Of a DNA stretch of 64,000 nt, positions 24,092 to 35,225 are shown piece after piece. The stretch lies in the NCBI GenBank assembly GCA_016647705.1, contig CM028335.1:18640905-18704904 (forward strand), in the 5' to 3' direction. Within the stretch, counting starts at the first letter, position 1. Each line of letters starts with the position of its first letter. The notes beneath the pieces were generated by a model, which saw nothing but the letters and a program-made list of their open reading frames with translations, did not search any database and was not told the DNA's origin. A program made the position numbers and the translations under genes. Origin of the DNA: Eucommia ulmoides. Taxonomy: Eukaryota > Streptophyta > Magnoliopsida > Garryales > Eucommiaceae.

Positions 24092-27000
24092 ACACAGAGC
24101 CTCCCAATCGGTGCCATACTTCCCTCTTGAGCCTCTCAAACACAGATTTTCAATCCGCTGAAAAGCTCATCTGTACATCAATGTCATCTCAAAAATCAAA
24201 ATCAAACTCAGACGAAACCCTAATCACTAACCATTGCGCAAAACATACCGAATCGAAATTGGGAGGAAAAATCGAAATCAGACGGGTGCTGAGGAAAAAT
24301 TGGGAGGAAAAAACATACTGAATCGAAATCAAACTTGAGTCTCGTCGAGTTTGGAAGAATCGGCGACCACCAACACATGCCTGACCACTCCTCTGCCGCA
24401 AAAGGCTCGACCCTCCTGGTAATCTTCGTCTTCTTCATCCTCCGAAATAGAGCCCATAAACCCTAACCCAGTCGAGGAGGACAAACTCATTGGGAAACTA
24501 GTGGTCAAGTCTTCGAAGAAGAAGCAGCTCTAGTTTCACTTACGAAAGCTCACTAGAACAAGAGAGGAAACTCAGTTTCAAGAGAGGAAACTGGTGTGGC
24601 ATTTCTATGGGTGTAATGGTGTTCATTCTATGGTGTTCATTCGGCGATGGTGGAGACGGTGGCGGAGATGTGTTTGGTTCCGTGATGGTGGAGACGGTGG
24701 TGGAGATGGTAATTCTTTGGCGGAGGTGGTGGTATTCGGCAGTGGTGCAGAGAAACAAAGAAGAAGATCATTAAAAAAAAAAAGTAGAAAAAAAATAGAA
24801 AAAGAAAAAAAATTATTAAAAAAAAAGGTGAGGTGTGGGTAGTTTGGTAATTCACTAATTTCGATTATTTTATCATTTTTTTTTATTTTGAATTAGTTAG
24901 AGTAAAATGGTCAGTTCATTAAAAAAAGCTCCGGCGAGGGATTCCCGTGGTAGTTTTGAAAGTTAGGGGGGTGTATGTGGAATAACAAAAGAGTTGAGGG
25001 GGGTGGGGTGTAAGCGGTATTAACCCTTTTTTTTTTAACTTCTGTTTTCCGTATTTTTTCTTTAGAACTTCTGTTTTCTGTTTCTGTTCCATGTTTTTGG
25101 GAAAAAACAGAAACACTATTCAAATACCACCTAGAGAAGCATCAGCAATATCAATAAACAAAGAACTAGTAAACATATTACCGCTCCCGGTTTCTGAACT
25201 TTAAAAGCATAGCAGTAATCAGCAGAAATCTTCTCATCTTCTACAACAAGGTGCTCTTCATTTTCACCCTTTTTGTCAGTAACAGAAGCCGTCCACCGCA
25301 CCAAAGTCCTTCTTAATCCTTCTCCACCCCAGCGGTATTCAATGTGTGAATGGTAATACAAATCAACTACAAAGGGGTTATCTTCAGAATGAAGAGACGA
25401 ATAGTAGAGATCACCACCACTGTTGCAAATAAAAGCATCGAAATCAGTAGGGCTCATGCCCACAGAAACCAGTGAAGAATGTATCTCTGATAGGCTCAAA
25501 GATGTAGCTAATATGAATCCAATTGAGCCTTCACTCCTTTCATTCTCTACAGCTTCAAATATCTTCTTTGTATTTTCAAACATATCATTAATATCTTCAC
25601 AATCCACCGCAATTACAAAGATATGTTTCCTCCTCCGTAAAGATGGGAACTTAGCTGCACCTAGATTCTGGTCAACTTTTTCAACTGACCCAACTTTTTG
25701 TGTGCCCTTGGGAACACCCTTCGACCATGTCAAAACAGCATTCTTTTCACCATCCAAAGAATTTCCATGACTTGCTCTGCCTTCATTCTTTTCACCATCC
25801 AAAGAAAATTTCAGGTTCAACGATATATCCTGTATATCTCTCAAAGAATCACTTGGTGAATCTGATTCTGAATTTTCGTCATCATCATCACTTTTTAGCC
25901 ACCGCGGCTGCCTTGGTTTGCAACTTGCAATTCGAGATAGGTAGGTTTTGCAATGCTCAGTCCAGGAGAAGAGGTGAATATTTTTCAGACCATTTTGCCG
26001 GCATTTAGCCCAGAGTTGCTTATCTGCAACAAGCTTTAGAAGCGCAGTGGCAATAGACTGCTGATCATGGGGATCAATCAGGAGGCCATTGTCAAGTACC
26101 TGCAAAAATAAAAAAATAAAATAAAAATAACAAGTCAATCTGACAGATCTACTTACCAATTTACTAACTGCCGCGAAAAACAAATTTATTACATACCCGA
26201 TGTATATCAACAGGGCCTCCATTTTTCGTCGCAACCATAGGTAAACCATAAGCTGCTGCCTGTTTAATGGAAGATTAGTTACTCTTGTTTATACTCCCTG
26301 CATACTAATATGCTACTGTTGGAATGGGTAAAATAATATAGGCCTTTGACCATCTCTAGTTTTGCGTTTTATCTTTATTACTTGGAACGAGATTTGAAAA
26401 GAGAAATGTGACAACAATTACCGAACATTCTTAAATAATGAAGACAATTATTTTGGGAACAAGTGCAGCACCTCAATCAATGTAAGCCCAAATGGCTCAA
26501 TGAATGCTGGATTGATGAAAACACCCTGCAAGAAAAATAGACAGAAATTACACACATTGCACTAACTTGATCTAGGACAGGGAGAGAAAAAGAGATGGAC
26601 AGATTAAAAAGTGAACCAAGTAAACTACAAATATAGTACAAAGGGAGACAATACTTGATGCATATTATAGAGCCCACGTGAGATAGGTTAAAGGTCATCA
26701 CCTTCTCCAAAAATCCCCATTTCCGACCATCCATATTTTATTTTATTTTGGGGGGTTGGGGAGAGGGGTTGTCAAGACAAACCAAGAGAGTGAAGAAACA
26801 GTAGCTTGTCTTCAATGAGTATGATATTGCTTTTTTAATCAGAAGAAGGGACATTTATAATGTTCGTCATCCTACAAGTGGGGGGCACCTGGATCCTATA
26901 AATAAGCATCTATTCTAGACAGCATGCTCGTGGAAGTATTAATAGTTGTTATCCAATCACCTCTGATTATACATTATTAGTCAAGTTTGACTAGCAGAAC

Positions 27001-30000
27001 AACATGAGACGAGGCACATGAGGAGTTCATGGTTCTGCTAAATGATTTTACAAGCCTAAACCCACCAAGAAGGCTAAATGAACGGATTATCAACTGAATC
27101 TCAATTGAAGTTTGTGTGCAGTTCATTTGAACAGTATGTAGCTACTAAGAATAACAAGACAGCTTTAGTGTCCCTAATCATTTTGAACTCAAATTATAAA
27201 TCATTAAGTGACCCTGATTTATAACAATAAGTACCTTCGTCTTGGCTGCTAAACGGTAAATATCAGGAACATCAGACTGCTTGTGGTGTTTAGGGTATGC
27301 CACTTGACCATAGAGATCATACTTATCAATCAGCTTAAGTATGGAGAGAAGAACAGATGCATTCACACTTGACATTTCATCAACATTATCCCGGTTACCC
27401 ATGATTAATGTCTGCAAAACACAGAGAGAAGTCCGATATTTTTATTAAAAAAAAAAGAGATGTATACGGAAATGTAACCATCATGGACCTATGCTACATG
27501 GGTGGTATCCGCACCAAACTTTGTTGTTTCCTCTTTAGCCCTAATGCTAATACTAGAACAATCAAGATAAATAGACAATTCAGTAACTTGATAAAATAAA
27601 GTATGTACTTTCTTAATTGTCCTTCACGTCATTTTGGTCTTATAGTTTCCAAAATATCTCCTTATGCATGCACCAGCATAGCAAGTGCCAAACATATAGT
27701 AGTAAAATAGGGAAAAAAAAAAAAAAAAGAAAAAAGAAAGACAGAATAGAAACTTACAAGATTAGCCAGCTCTCTTAATGGACGACATTCACCAAATGCT
27801 TTAACCAAAGTTGTGAGGTTCTTTTTTGGATCTGGCCTAGCAAGGGCAAGTATCATGGGCTTCCTTGGATTGCTAAAGAAGCGCTTTATCTGCATCATGT
27901 CAAGTTGAGTTGCATGAGTTTGCAGAAAAATTACATAACAAAATTGAATGAATAAAGGAAAGTTGAAATGGCAAACAGTTTGACAGTAAGTCCACTTATA
28001 CAAGAGGAAGAAGGGAATAAAGGAAAAGAGGAGGATGATATTTTCCATAATCAAAAGCATTTCAAATTAAGATTAAGACCTCAGGCCAAATAGGTGGGTC
28101 TGGAGAAGTAGGGTGGTCTTCATTTCCTTCTGTTTCGCCATCAATATCGCCATCATGTGGAACAATATGGTGGAACTCCATTCCAGGGGGAATAACCTAC
28201 AAAAAGCTTGATTAAATATGTGTACATTTCGGAGGACACATACGCTAGCCCCATGCTGACTCCACAAAACAAGGTAGGACGGGGAGGAAATTTTGCATTT
28301 CAAAACTAAAACTCTGAAGCACTAGATAAAAAATGAATTCCAAAGAAACCACCCAACTGATTCTAGATTTCTGCCCATATACAAACAGTTCGTTACAAGG
28401 AGAAATAAACTTATGTTGAAGAAACCAAATTCTTCCAACTAAAGGTCAGTTTACATTCAGTGCTTGTTTAATTTTTTTCTACCAATCTCAATACTAAGGC
28501 TTCAGCATTTCTTGTTAAGGAAAACGTGGCTCACTTAAGATGCATTTCTAAATTTATGGAACAACTTCAACAAAGAGATGCTGAATTGCGTTTCAGAAGA
28601 TAATAAGCCATCTCGCTGCTGTTTTGAATTTATTTTTCCCTCTTTTCATCAGACAAGGAGATGAATAAAATGGACCAATACAAGGAAGCAATCGAAATAA
28701 AATTTGCTGGTTTCAGGTTTTCCATAATAACCTGTCATTAAATTAGAGATAAACACTGTCCAAGCTATTTCTGCATAACCCCAAATGGTATTACGTAGTT
28801 AGCTGTATGAAGCTGAAACTAACCTAGCACCAATTAGGCCAATAGAAATAAAGCAACTACATTAAAGCAGCAGCTGAATATTCCAAATTAATCTGGGAAT
28901 AATGTAATAAATTCGAGACCCCACTTCCCATCATGAAAATCAATCACAAAAGGTGACTGATGTTCACACAACGAAAATGAGTTAATCATTAACATAATTG
29001 AGGACATCCAAATTCCTAAATTTTTTAAAGTAATTAAGATACTTACAACCATGCGAGGCATGAACCTTCCATAACAGCTGACATTACGTCTGATCCTTGC
29101 TCGTAGTTTGCGCTCCAGGATTGGATCAAATCCATCATATAGACGCCACTGCTCATCTATCTCCTGTCTAGTACTAGTTATGACTATTTCAGACGCATCA
29201 AGAGATAATTCCTCGGCTTCTATCCTACGCATGATTTTGTATGTAGAATTTATTTCATCCTTCGATAATCGTCCTTGTCTCAGAAGTTGTTCCAACTTAT
29301 CTCGACCAAGTGAGTGGCCAGTAAAAAGCATGGGCACATTTAAAGCACCACCCAGAAGAGCAGCGGCATCACCCGCATCAGCATAATGTCCATGAATAGC
29401 AACAGGCCAAACAGGATGTCCACTGCCAATTTGCTCGCCAAGAACTTTGGACATCTGTATGACATGGCTAAGTGCACCATCAACAAATTCATGGATGTGA
29501 GGCCATAAAAGTTCTTTTGGAATATATTTATCTTTTGGACCAAATGGAATACGAACAATATAAGCACCACTGCTCTCTCCCATCTCGCTCAAACCTTCAG
29601 AATTTCTTGGAGGAAGCATCTCCGTGGGTTCACCATAACTCCAATCTACTTCTGGTGATGATACTTGTCTAGTAAGCAAATCAACCCGATACACACCGGG
29701 CATTGAGCCCAAAGCCCTTGCAAGTTCCACAACATACTTTACCTGAAGAAGGGGGGGATAATTGAAAAAATGAAAAGAAGGGATAAGGGGAATGCATTCA
29801 GATATGCCACAAGCAACTTCGAGTGGCGAATGGGAAAAAAGAATGTATATTGTCCAACATTTTTTCCTTAAGCAACAGAAAGGAAATGTAGTTAATTGAA
29901 AGCACAAAGAATGACTACATTGTGTCATGGCATTCTTAAAACTGAAGTGTACCTGCCCACCAGTATCAGAATCACGACCAAGCTCCATATTTTCGCCCCG

Positions 30001-33000
30001 TATTAAACCATGCAGACTGTATGAATAGTAATTGCTAATAATTAGTTGGATATTATTGTAAAGATGTAAAAACAGGATGAATGTCATCTATGCACCGGAA
30101 TGCCATAAAAAATATGACTAATCCAAAACAAGTTTAAATTCCAAAACATCATCCTATTCAAAGCTAGGAATTCATGTCCACGGTGATCATATGAGTCCAA
30201 CGAATATAGAAAAAGAGTTGGGGGGAGCTTGATTTGTTTACTAGTTCTGGCTTCAAGATTTTGTACAGATTATTTTATGTAGAATTTTTTAAAACTATTT
30301 TAAAAAAACCATTTATACCATTTTTAGGCGAAAAGATGACCAATATCTTATCAATTATTTGTTCATCTCTTTCTTCTTTTTGAACTGAAAAATTCAATGA
30401 AAAAATATCAAAATCAAATGAACAATGAATCAAATAACCATAACGTCCGTAACATTACTTTTAAATTTATTAGTAAATTTTTATCAATAAATAATATTAT
30501 GGAAGAGACAATCCCACTTATCAGATGATTTAACCAAATCCTTTATTTTAATTTCATATTTTGAATAACTTTCTTCCCAAACTCAATCATCCCAAATGAA
30601 GATTTCAGTAAATCCACAATTTCATCGCTTAATTTAGTTTCATATTTTATATCACCAAATTTCAAATAATCTTTGACATACCAACGAATACCGCGACCAC
30701 GGAGGGTGAGGCACTATGAGAATGAGTGCCTTAGCAAATTATTAAGAATTGAATAAGATTTTGTTTTTCAAGTGAATCAGGTAAAAGAGAAGTGTTGGAA
30801 AAAAATTGGGGGGCTTGGGCCCCCTTGGGCCTCACATGAAACAAGGCAAGACATGATGTACCAACTTATTATTTTTATAATACTAGTAAATCATGGTACC
30901 AACTTATTATTTTATAATACAAGTAAATTATGGTTTTCAAAATCGAAGAAGGTTGCTCATACCTTATTAATATAATGTACAACTTTTTCCCCTTCTGTTG
31001 ACTAGCCCAGGCTTCCATGGCATCAACTGAGCTAATTCTAGGCAATCTGCCTCTATTGCTATCACCATGGGCTGAAATATCACTGACTGGTTCTCCTTTT
31101 TCCCCTTCAGACAAGTCTTCTGACATATCAGCAACTGCCTCTCTGCGCCCTCTTTCACGTTCAAGCCGGCGTTTGGCCAGTCTCTGAACTTCTTCTCCCT
31201 CAAGCTGCATCAAAAATAAATGAATGAATGAGTGGCAATGATAAAGATTCAGTGGAGCATAAAGGAAGTGACTCAAGTTTGAGAGTATTTACAACACATA
31301 AACAAAAAATAAAATAAAATAAAAGAACAGGATTAAATCTTAGAGATTTGAACACAAAAACCATTCGACCTACCCCAGATGTATAATGAAGGTAAAGGCA
31401 CAATAGTAGAAGTAGTAACAAGTCATAATTATCAAATATGGACCACGAAGAGCAGTAAAAGAAAGTAGCCGACATAACAGCATTATTCTAATCTTCAGTC
31501 AAATACTAGGCAAAGAGGGGGATTCGGGCCATCGGCACTTGGCGGTGTTTTAATCCTCGACAGAAAATTTGTCATTTCCAAAACCGAGTTCTTTTTTTCT
31601 TGGGCTAGGTCCTCCAAAGCCATTTCTTGCCGTGAGGACTAAAGGCAATTCTTTGAAGTCAAATGTTGCTTAACATGCAATCTAATAATCATTAGTGGCA
31701 CCTACAACTGCATTAATTGTAAAATGAAAATCATCAATCATCAAAATAGGAGGGACTCTTGCTCATGGTTGCAAATCATTGACAACCATAAATAAACAAA
31801 TTACAAGTAAACTATGCATAACCTCAACATTCCAGGTCAATGATTGTCATATGTCCCCTTTGTATCATGAATAACTTCTACAGTACGAAAATTTCATAAC
31901 CTGACTACAAATCTGAATGCAATACAACAACAACTAAGCCTTTGTCCCACTTATGTACAAATCTGAATGCAATACAAAAGAAAATATAAAGTTGATATGC
32001 TCTCCATAAGGAATTTAGTTCCAATCATGAAAGATAAGCAATTGGAGACAGCAACTCTGAACCACAATGCTTACTTACACTCCGTTTGGGTGGAGCAGGG
32101 GGAGGGGAGGGGAGTTTAGGAGGGAAGATTTGAAAGGATTCACTTTCCTTCCATTTTTTTTCCTTAAATCATACTATTTTACCCCTATAAAATTTATTAT
32201 AGGACAATTCCTCCATAAGTCCATTAATTAGGTTAGACAACTTTCAAAGGACTATGGATTAATATAATTTACCAAAAGTACAATTAAACATATTTTACTT
32301 CTTAAAGACCTACTAATATTTTTTATTGTCAAAATTACCCTAAATCAAATTATAAATCAATTTTTTTTCTATCCCCTTCTTCATTCTCTCTCTCCCCGCC
32401 GCACCAATTTTTTCATCCCGTTCTTCATTTTCTCTCCCTGCCGCACCTCTCCCCACCACCACACCTCTCTCTCTCTCCAATTTGTTATTAAAATCATACA
32501 TATAAAATAAAATCAATTTTGGAATGATCTTTTTTTTTTTTTACTTTTGGCACTAATTGAATTTAGGTATTCCTTACAAATATGTTTTTTTTTAGGGAGC
32601 CCTCAACAAAAAGCCCTTTATTTTATTACAAACTGCCTCTTATATATATATATATATATATATATGCAAATATAAAGGATCTAATAGTCAAATTAGACAA
32701 TGGAAAATAAATCCCTCCCTATACATCCAAACACAATGAAGGACAGAAATCCTCTCTTCTCCGTCCCAGCCACTCCACTTTCCTCCCCTTCCATCCAAAC
32801 GAACCACTGCCGCTTTATACTGTGACATTGTTTTGGAGTACAGGGCAATCATGATGCATTGATAGAGTGCCATTTCCTTCAATTTTCTTGGTAGTTAAAT
32901 TAATAGAACTAAGTTGCCTGATCATTTGTTTTGAGTGTCAAAATACTGAAGAAGTGTCAAAATTCGTAATTCTTTATAACCAAGTGCCATTTAAAGTGGC

Positions 33001-34528
33001 AATGATTGAGTAATTTGGAAGCCAACCACTAAAAGAGCAAGTCTGCGACAAATCTCAAATATAACATTGCTCCGCCAATCTGTTTATTTATGCAGAGAGA
33101 GATACAACAACAGTTTTTCAAATGTCCAATGTGAGTTTAGAGAAGTGTCCTCTCTTTGAAGGAGATGTACTCCTGCGAAAGATGACTCAAATCTTTAAAC
33201 AAGCTCGAAGGACACGCATTTGAAACATGCAAATGTGAAACTTATCTACAATTTATCTCCATATTTCTAACCTCCCTTGAGCTTTTCTGGATCTCGTTGG
33301 TTTTGGCATTTCATGTGGTTGTGTTTAACATTCAATAGTTTATTCCCAAGCCAGCCGGGAGTACTGTCTTTGTTGCCTCTTCAGTTCCTGTATTTTGTTT
33401 GCCCTTTTACTTCTCATGTCATTGCTAGTGTTGCCCATTTCATTTTCATAGAACTATGGATTTGCTGGTTTGGCAACCATTTTTTATTTTTTTTATTTTT
33501 CGGCAAGGGGTGTCCGGGCCAACATACGCTCACCTCGACTAATCACCTCAATGGGCGATCTTAAGGGCGCACTCCCCCACATCAGCATGGTACGTTCAGG
33601 ATTAAATTCAAGATTTAATTCCTAGATTGCTCTCCAAGAGAGTCGAACCCAGGTAGACTAGGAACTGGGACACTTCCACTTGCCAACCGGATTAACACCT
33701 CTTGGTGGCTGGTTTGGCAACCATGATGCAAAGCATGGGATATTACTACTGGAGCATTAATTGCATTAGACCAAACACCAATCCAGCTCAAATTCTAAAT
33801 ATTAATTCAATTATGCCTCCATGAATTGAAGTTCAAATTCACTGAAGAATAAAGTAAAATTGGTTTGAAATCAGTATCATTTTATAAGAAAAAGAGCATG
33901 GTGACGACCACTATGATTACAATGATGACAAAACGGGATAAACTCCATTTTATTTAAACATAAATGAGAAATGGTCCAATTAACTCACAAAAAGGATGTT
34001 CACCCCAGTCTCAATCAAATTCCATTATTCAAATCACACAATTCAACTTCAAAGAGCAAGAATCATTTCAGGTATTTAAACGCATAAATTTAATCACAGT
34101 AACACAGCGTTTATGGACCAAAAAACGAATAAAATAATTGCTAACCTGCTTTTTCTGGCGAGCCAAATTCCAAATCCGCCAACACATATTCTCCAGCCTC
34201 GTGTTCCTCTCCTGAGGACTTCGAGTTGCTTGAGCCTATTCCAATTCATCATATCGTAAAGACGAACTTATATTCAGAATCACACAGAAATTAAAAGGAG
34301 AAACATATACATATAGCAAATTCTAATTCAAATTCCTATACATACTCGAACCCACGATTTGTAAAGATCAGTCTCATCGAATCCGGTGATGACTTCTTCG
34401 ACGAAGTATCGAGTTGGACTGAACCGCCCTCTCTCCCTCAGCAGCAAAGACGACTTGGCATCGTCGAGTCCCGGCCCAACATCCAAAATCGCCTCAAGGT
34501 AACTGTTTATCCAATCGTTTCCCGCCAT
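18634..34528 (-). CDS. SPS1: Sucrose-phosphate synthase, family A (13 coding exons)
   Basis: Transfers glucose from UDP-glucose to fructose-6-phosphate, giving sucrose-6-phosphate in the cytosol. Exons in gene order: 34346-34528, 34146-34235, 30963-31204, 29953-30016, 29047-29742, 28080-28196, 27758-27889, 27235-27411, 26472-26525, 26197-26259, 25182-26099, 22204-22331, 18634-18907. They sum to 3138 bp, 1045 residues, close to the usual 1050-1060. All introns are GT-AG and phases agree. The start is the ATG of [12 protein letters not shown], the typical family-A N-terminus. Seen: RISSVDAM with serine pair 149/150, matching the light/dark phosphorylation site (spinach Ser158); RQVSSP (about 218-223), the likely 14-3-3 region; GT-B/GT4 domains about 165-640 with R482 and K487 and the E577-x7-E585 motif; acidic linker about 677-690; SPP-like C-terminal domain from about 766, presumed non-catalytic. 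The segment SLDGEKN occurs twice in the linker. Assigning family A rests on remembered homologues. Confidence 0.97.
19980..21850 (+). pseudogene. RTE-type LINE relic in SPS intron 12, antisense to the gene
   Basis: The reading frames, with stops and shifts, give an RTE-clade reverse transcriptase: [19 protein letters not shown] (20015-20070), an [20 protein letters not shown] region (20195-20256) and, after a TIR insertion, [24 protein letters not shown] and the C-terminal [15 protein letters not shown] (21588-21632). The 3' end GGGACAAAGACTTTGTTATT (near 21811-21830) matches the typical RTE tail. The 5' half including endonuclease is missing, as in 5'-truncated LINE insertions. Confidence 0.85.
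20257..21122. mobile_element. 866-bp Harbinger-like TIR element inside the RTE LINE
   Basis: The left end is CGGCTCGTTTGGTTGGAT and the reverse complement of the right end is TGTCATGTTTGGTTGGAT. It is flanked by TTA at 20254-20256 and 21123-21125, the 3-bp duplication of PIF/Harbinger. Removing it and one TTA restores the LINE reading across the junction (codons for WREAL then KSRGLKIN), an independent proof of the borders. Confidence 0.9.
22375..23140. mobile_element. hAT-like TIR element in SPS intron 11
   Basis: The left end is TAGGGATGGCAA and the reverse complement of the right end is TAGGGATGGCGA. Flanking 8-bp sequences are CATTTCAT and TATTTCAT, one mismatch, which fits hAT duplications. 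The interior is a purine/CCAAAAC-rich non-coding sequence with an internal duplication of about 85 bp (22505-22572 and 22589-22664 share the TTAGTTTTATGAAAAACC start and a CA repeat). Confidence 0.8.
23159..23231. repeat. Two tandem 35-bp units in SPS intron 11
   Basis: The sequence AACAGAATGGTTTAATATCC with its continuation through AAACAACCAGG occurs twice in direct succession without differences that I can see. Confidence 0.9.
23329..25131. mobile_element. Outer TIR element in SPS intron 11, split by another
   Basis: The left end is GGTGGCGTTTGATTAGTG and the reverse complement of the right end is GGTGGTATTTGAATAGTG. It is flanked by TAG on both sides (23326-23328, 25132-25134). Its own sequence is only the roughly 100 bp at each side of the inner element at 23435-25026. 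Same family as 18452-18629 and 39226-41241. Confidence 0.75.
23435..25026. mobile_element. 1.6-kb inner TIR element, possibly Mutator-like
   Basis: The left end is GGGTTAATACCACTTACACC and the reverse complement of the right end is GGGTTAATACCGCTTACACC. Similarity extends further inward, including CCACGGGAATCCC blocks. Both sides are T runs (8 and 10), so the target was a poly-T tract. The interior is CT/GA-rich with GGTGG triplet repeats and a (CT)n(TA)n microsatellite near 24054-24090. A 120-codon frame at 23959-24321 is serine and leucine rich from simple sequence and is not convincing. Confidence 0.75.
30858..30933. repeat. Two tandem units of about 37 bp next to the SPS exon 3 donor
   Basis: TACCAACTTATTATTTTTAT with its continuation occurs at about 30860 and again at about 30896 with a few changes. 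It lies in intron 3, about 30 bp from the exon 3 splice donor (30962/30963). Confidence 0.8.
31928..31955 (-). mobile_element. 28-bp RTE LINE 3' end with a target duplication of about 20 bp
   Basis: Read on the minus strand the insert is GTGGGACAAAGGCTTAGTTG followed by TTG units, which is the conserved RTE 3' terminus. It is bracketed by identical copies of the 22-base segment starting TACAAATCTGAATGC at 31906-31927 and 31956-31977. This looks like an extremely 5'-truncated target-primed insertion in SPS intron 2. Confidence 0.8.
32082..32804. mobile_element. 720-bp TIR element in SPS intron 2
   Basis: The left end is TCCGTTTGGGTGGA and the reverse complement of the right end is TTCGTTTGGATGGA. 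Purine-rich GGAGGGGAGGGGAG follows on the left and its mirror lies on the right. Possible CACT direct repeats lie at 32078-32081 and 32805-32808, but the exact border is uncertain. The interior is AT-rich with CT and TA microsatellites (TA run near 32640-32664). Confidence 0.7.
33481..33707 (-). mobile_element. tRNA-derived SINE with a 17-bp target duplication
   Basis: Identical copies of GCTGGTTTGGCAACCAT flank it at 33464-33480 and 33708-33724. On the minus strand it has Pol III internal promoter boxes: A box-like TGGCAAGTGG (33676-33685) and B box GGGTTCGACT (33641-33650). Its 3' part, GATTAGTCGAGGTGAGCG then GGCCCGGACACC, is like that of plant Au-type SINEs, and it ends in an A/T-rich tail next to the duplication. 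It lies in SPS intron 2 in the gene's orientation. Confidence 0.9.
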
Positions 34529-34830
34529 TCTCAATCCACCGCCACCAGCACCACCGCCACCACGTTTAATGGCTGTCCTGTCCTTCTGTGTGTATATATA
34601 TGTGATTATATATGTGTATTAGTGTATGTATATGTGTGTGTATTTACAGAGGAGAGAGAAGGGAGAGGAGGAGATGGAGAGAGAAATGGAGCAAATGATT
34701 CTGGTTCTCTGATTGGACTCGATCGGAGACGTGATAAGGACACTGTGATCCAGGAAATTTAGAGAGAGATAAATAGGGGGGAGAGAGAGAACGCTGACAG
34801 ATACAGGAGGTGCTTGCATCTTCTAAACGG
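34529..34830 (-). promoter_or_regulatory. Probable 5' leader and proximal promoter of the SPS gene
   Basis: On the minus strand this stretch directly precedes the SPS start codon. It holds pyrimidine-rich (CT) tracts at about 34650-34700 and 34755-34795, as in many plant core promoters and 5' leaders, and a TA/CA-rich stretch at about 34590-34645. No TATA box can be assigned with confidence and the transcription start is not determined. Upstream, an A-rich run at about 34879-34899 marks the start of unrelated repetitive DNA. Confidence 0.4.
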
Positions 34831-35225
34831 TAAACAATTAATTATTAAAAATAAATAAAAAATCTTTTTAAAGTAAATTAAAAAAAAAAAAAAAAAAACT
34901 TTTGCGAAAATTAATAAAACCCCTATATTTTCTACTTATTTCAAATAAGCCCCTTTACTTTGGAGTATATCAATTGAGTTCTTATACTTTTTGAGTGTTT
35001 TTGTGAGGCCCTTCAATTAGGGTTCACTATCAAAATTGACTGTACAATTATTTGGCAACTCACATGGTCAGTCGATCAACAATTTTCTCTCTCATATGCA
35101 AACTCTTTAAGACTAATTAACATTATCAGAACCTAATTATCTTGTTCTGCTGATGTTTCAAAGTACATCACAACATAACACGACAAAGGAATAACATCAA
35201 CTAGTAACAGAATTCTCGAAGGTGG
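34831..35225. other. Unclassified repetitive DNA upstream of SPS
   Basis: A-rich run, then sequence such as AATAAAACCCCTATATTTTC that resembles termini of plant TIR elements, but no partner end was found. No gene. Confidence 0.35.

Noticed and set aside
23959-24321. 120-codon plus-strand frame with a serine run in SPS intron 11
   Set aside because: Made of TCC and CT/TA microsatellites inside a TIR element. No domain, no splice support and no homologue known to me.
25131-26249. 372-codon minus-strand frame as a separate gene
   Set aside because: It contains SPS exon 11. Its first residues are intron 10 and exon 10 in the wrong frame, and its last residues are intron 11.
28888-30087. Apparent 399-codon single-exon gene
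   Set aside because: It is SPS exons 4 and 5 read through open intron 4 and into intron 5; the true exon borders follow GT-AG sites and family homology.
30708-30732. Hairpin AGGCACT...AGTGCCT as a microRNA precursor
   Set aside because: A seven-base stem is far too short for a plant microRNA precursor.
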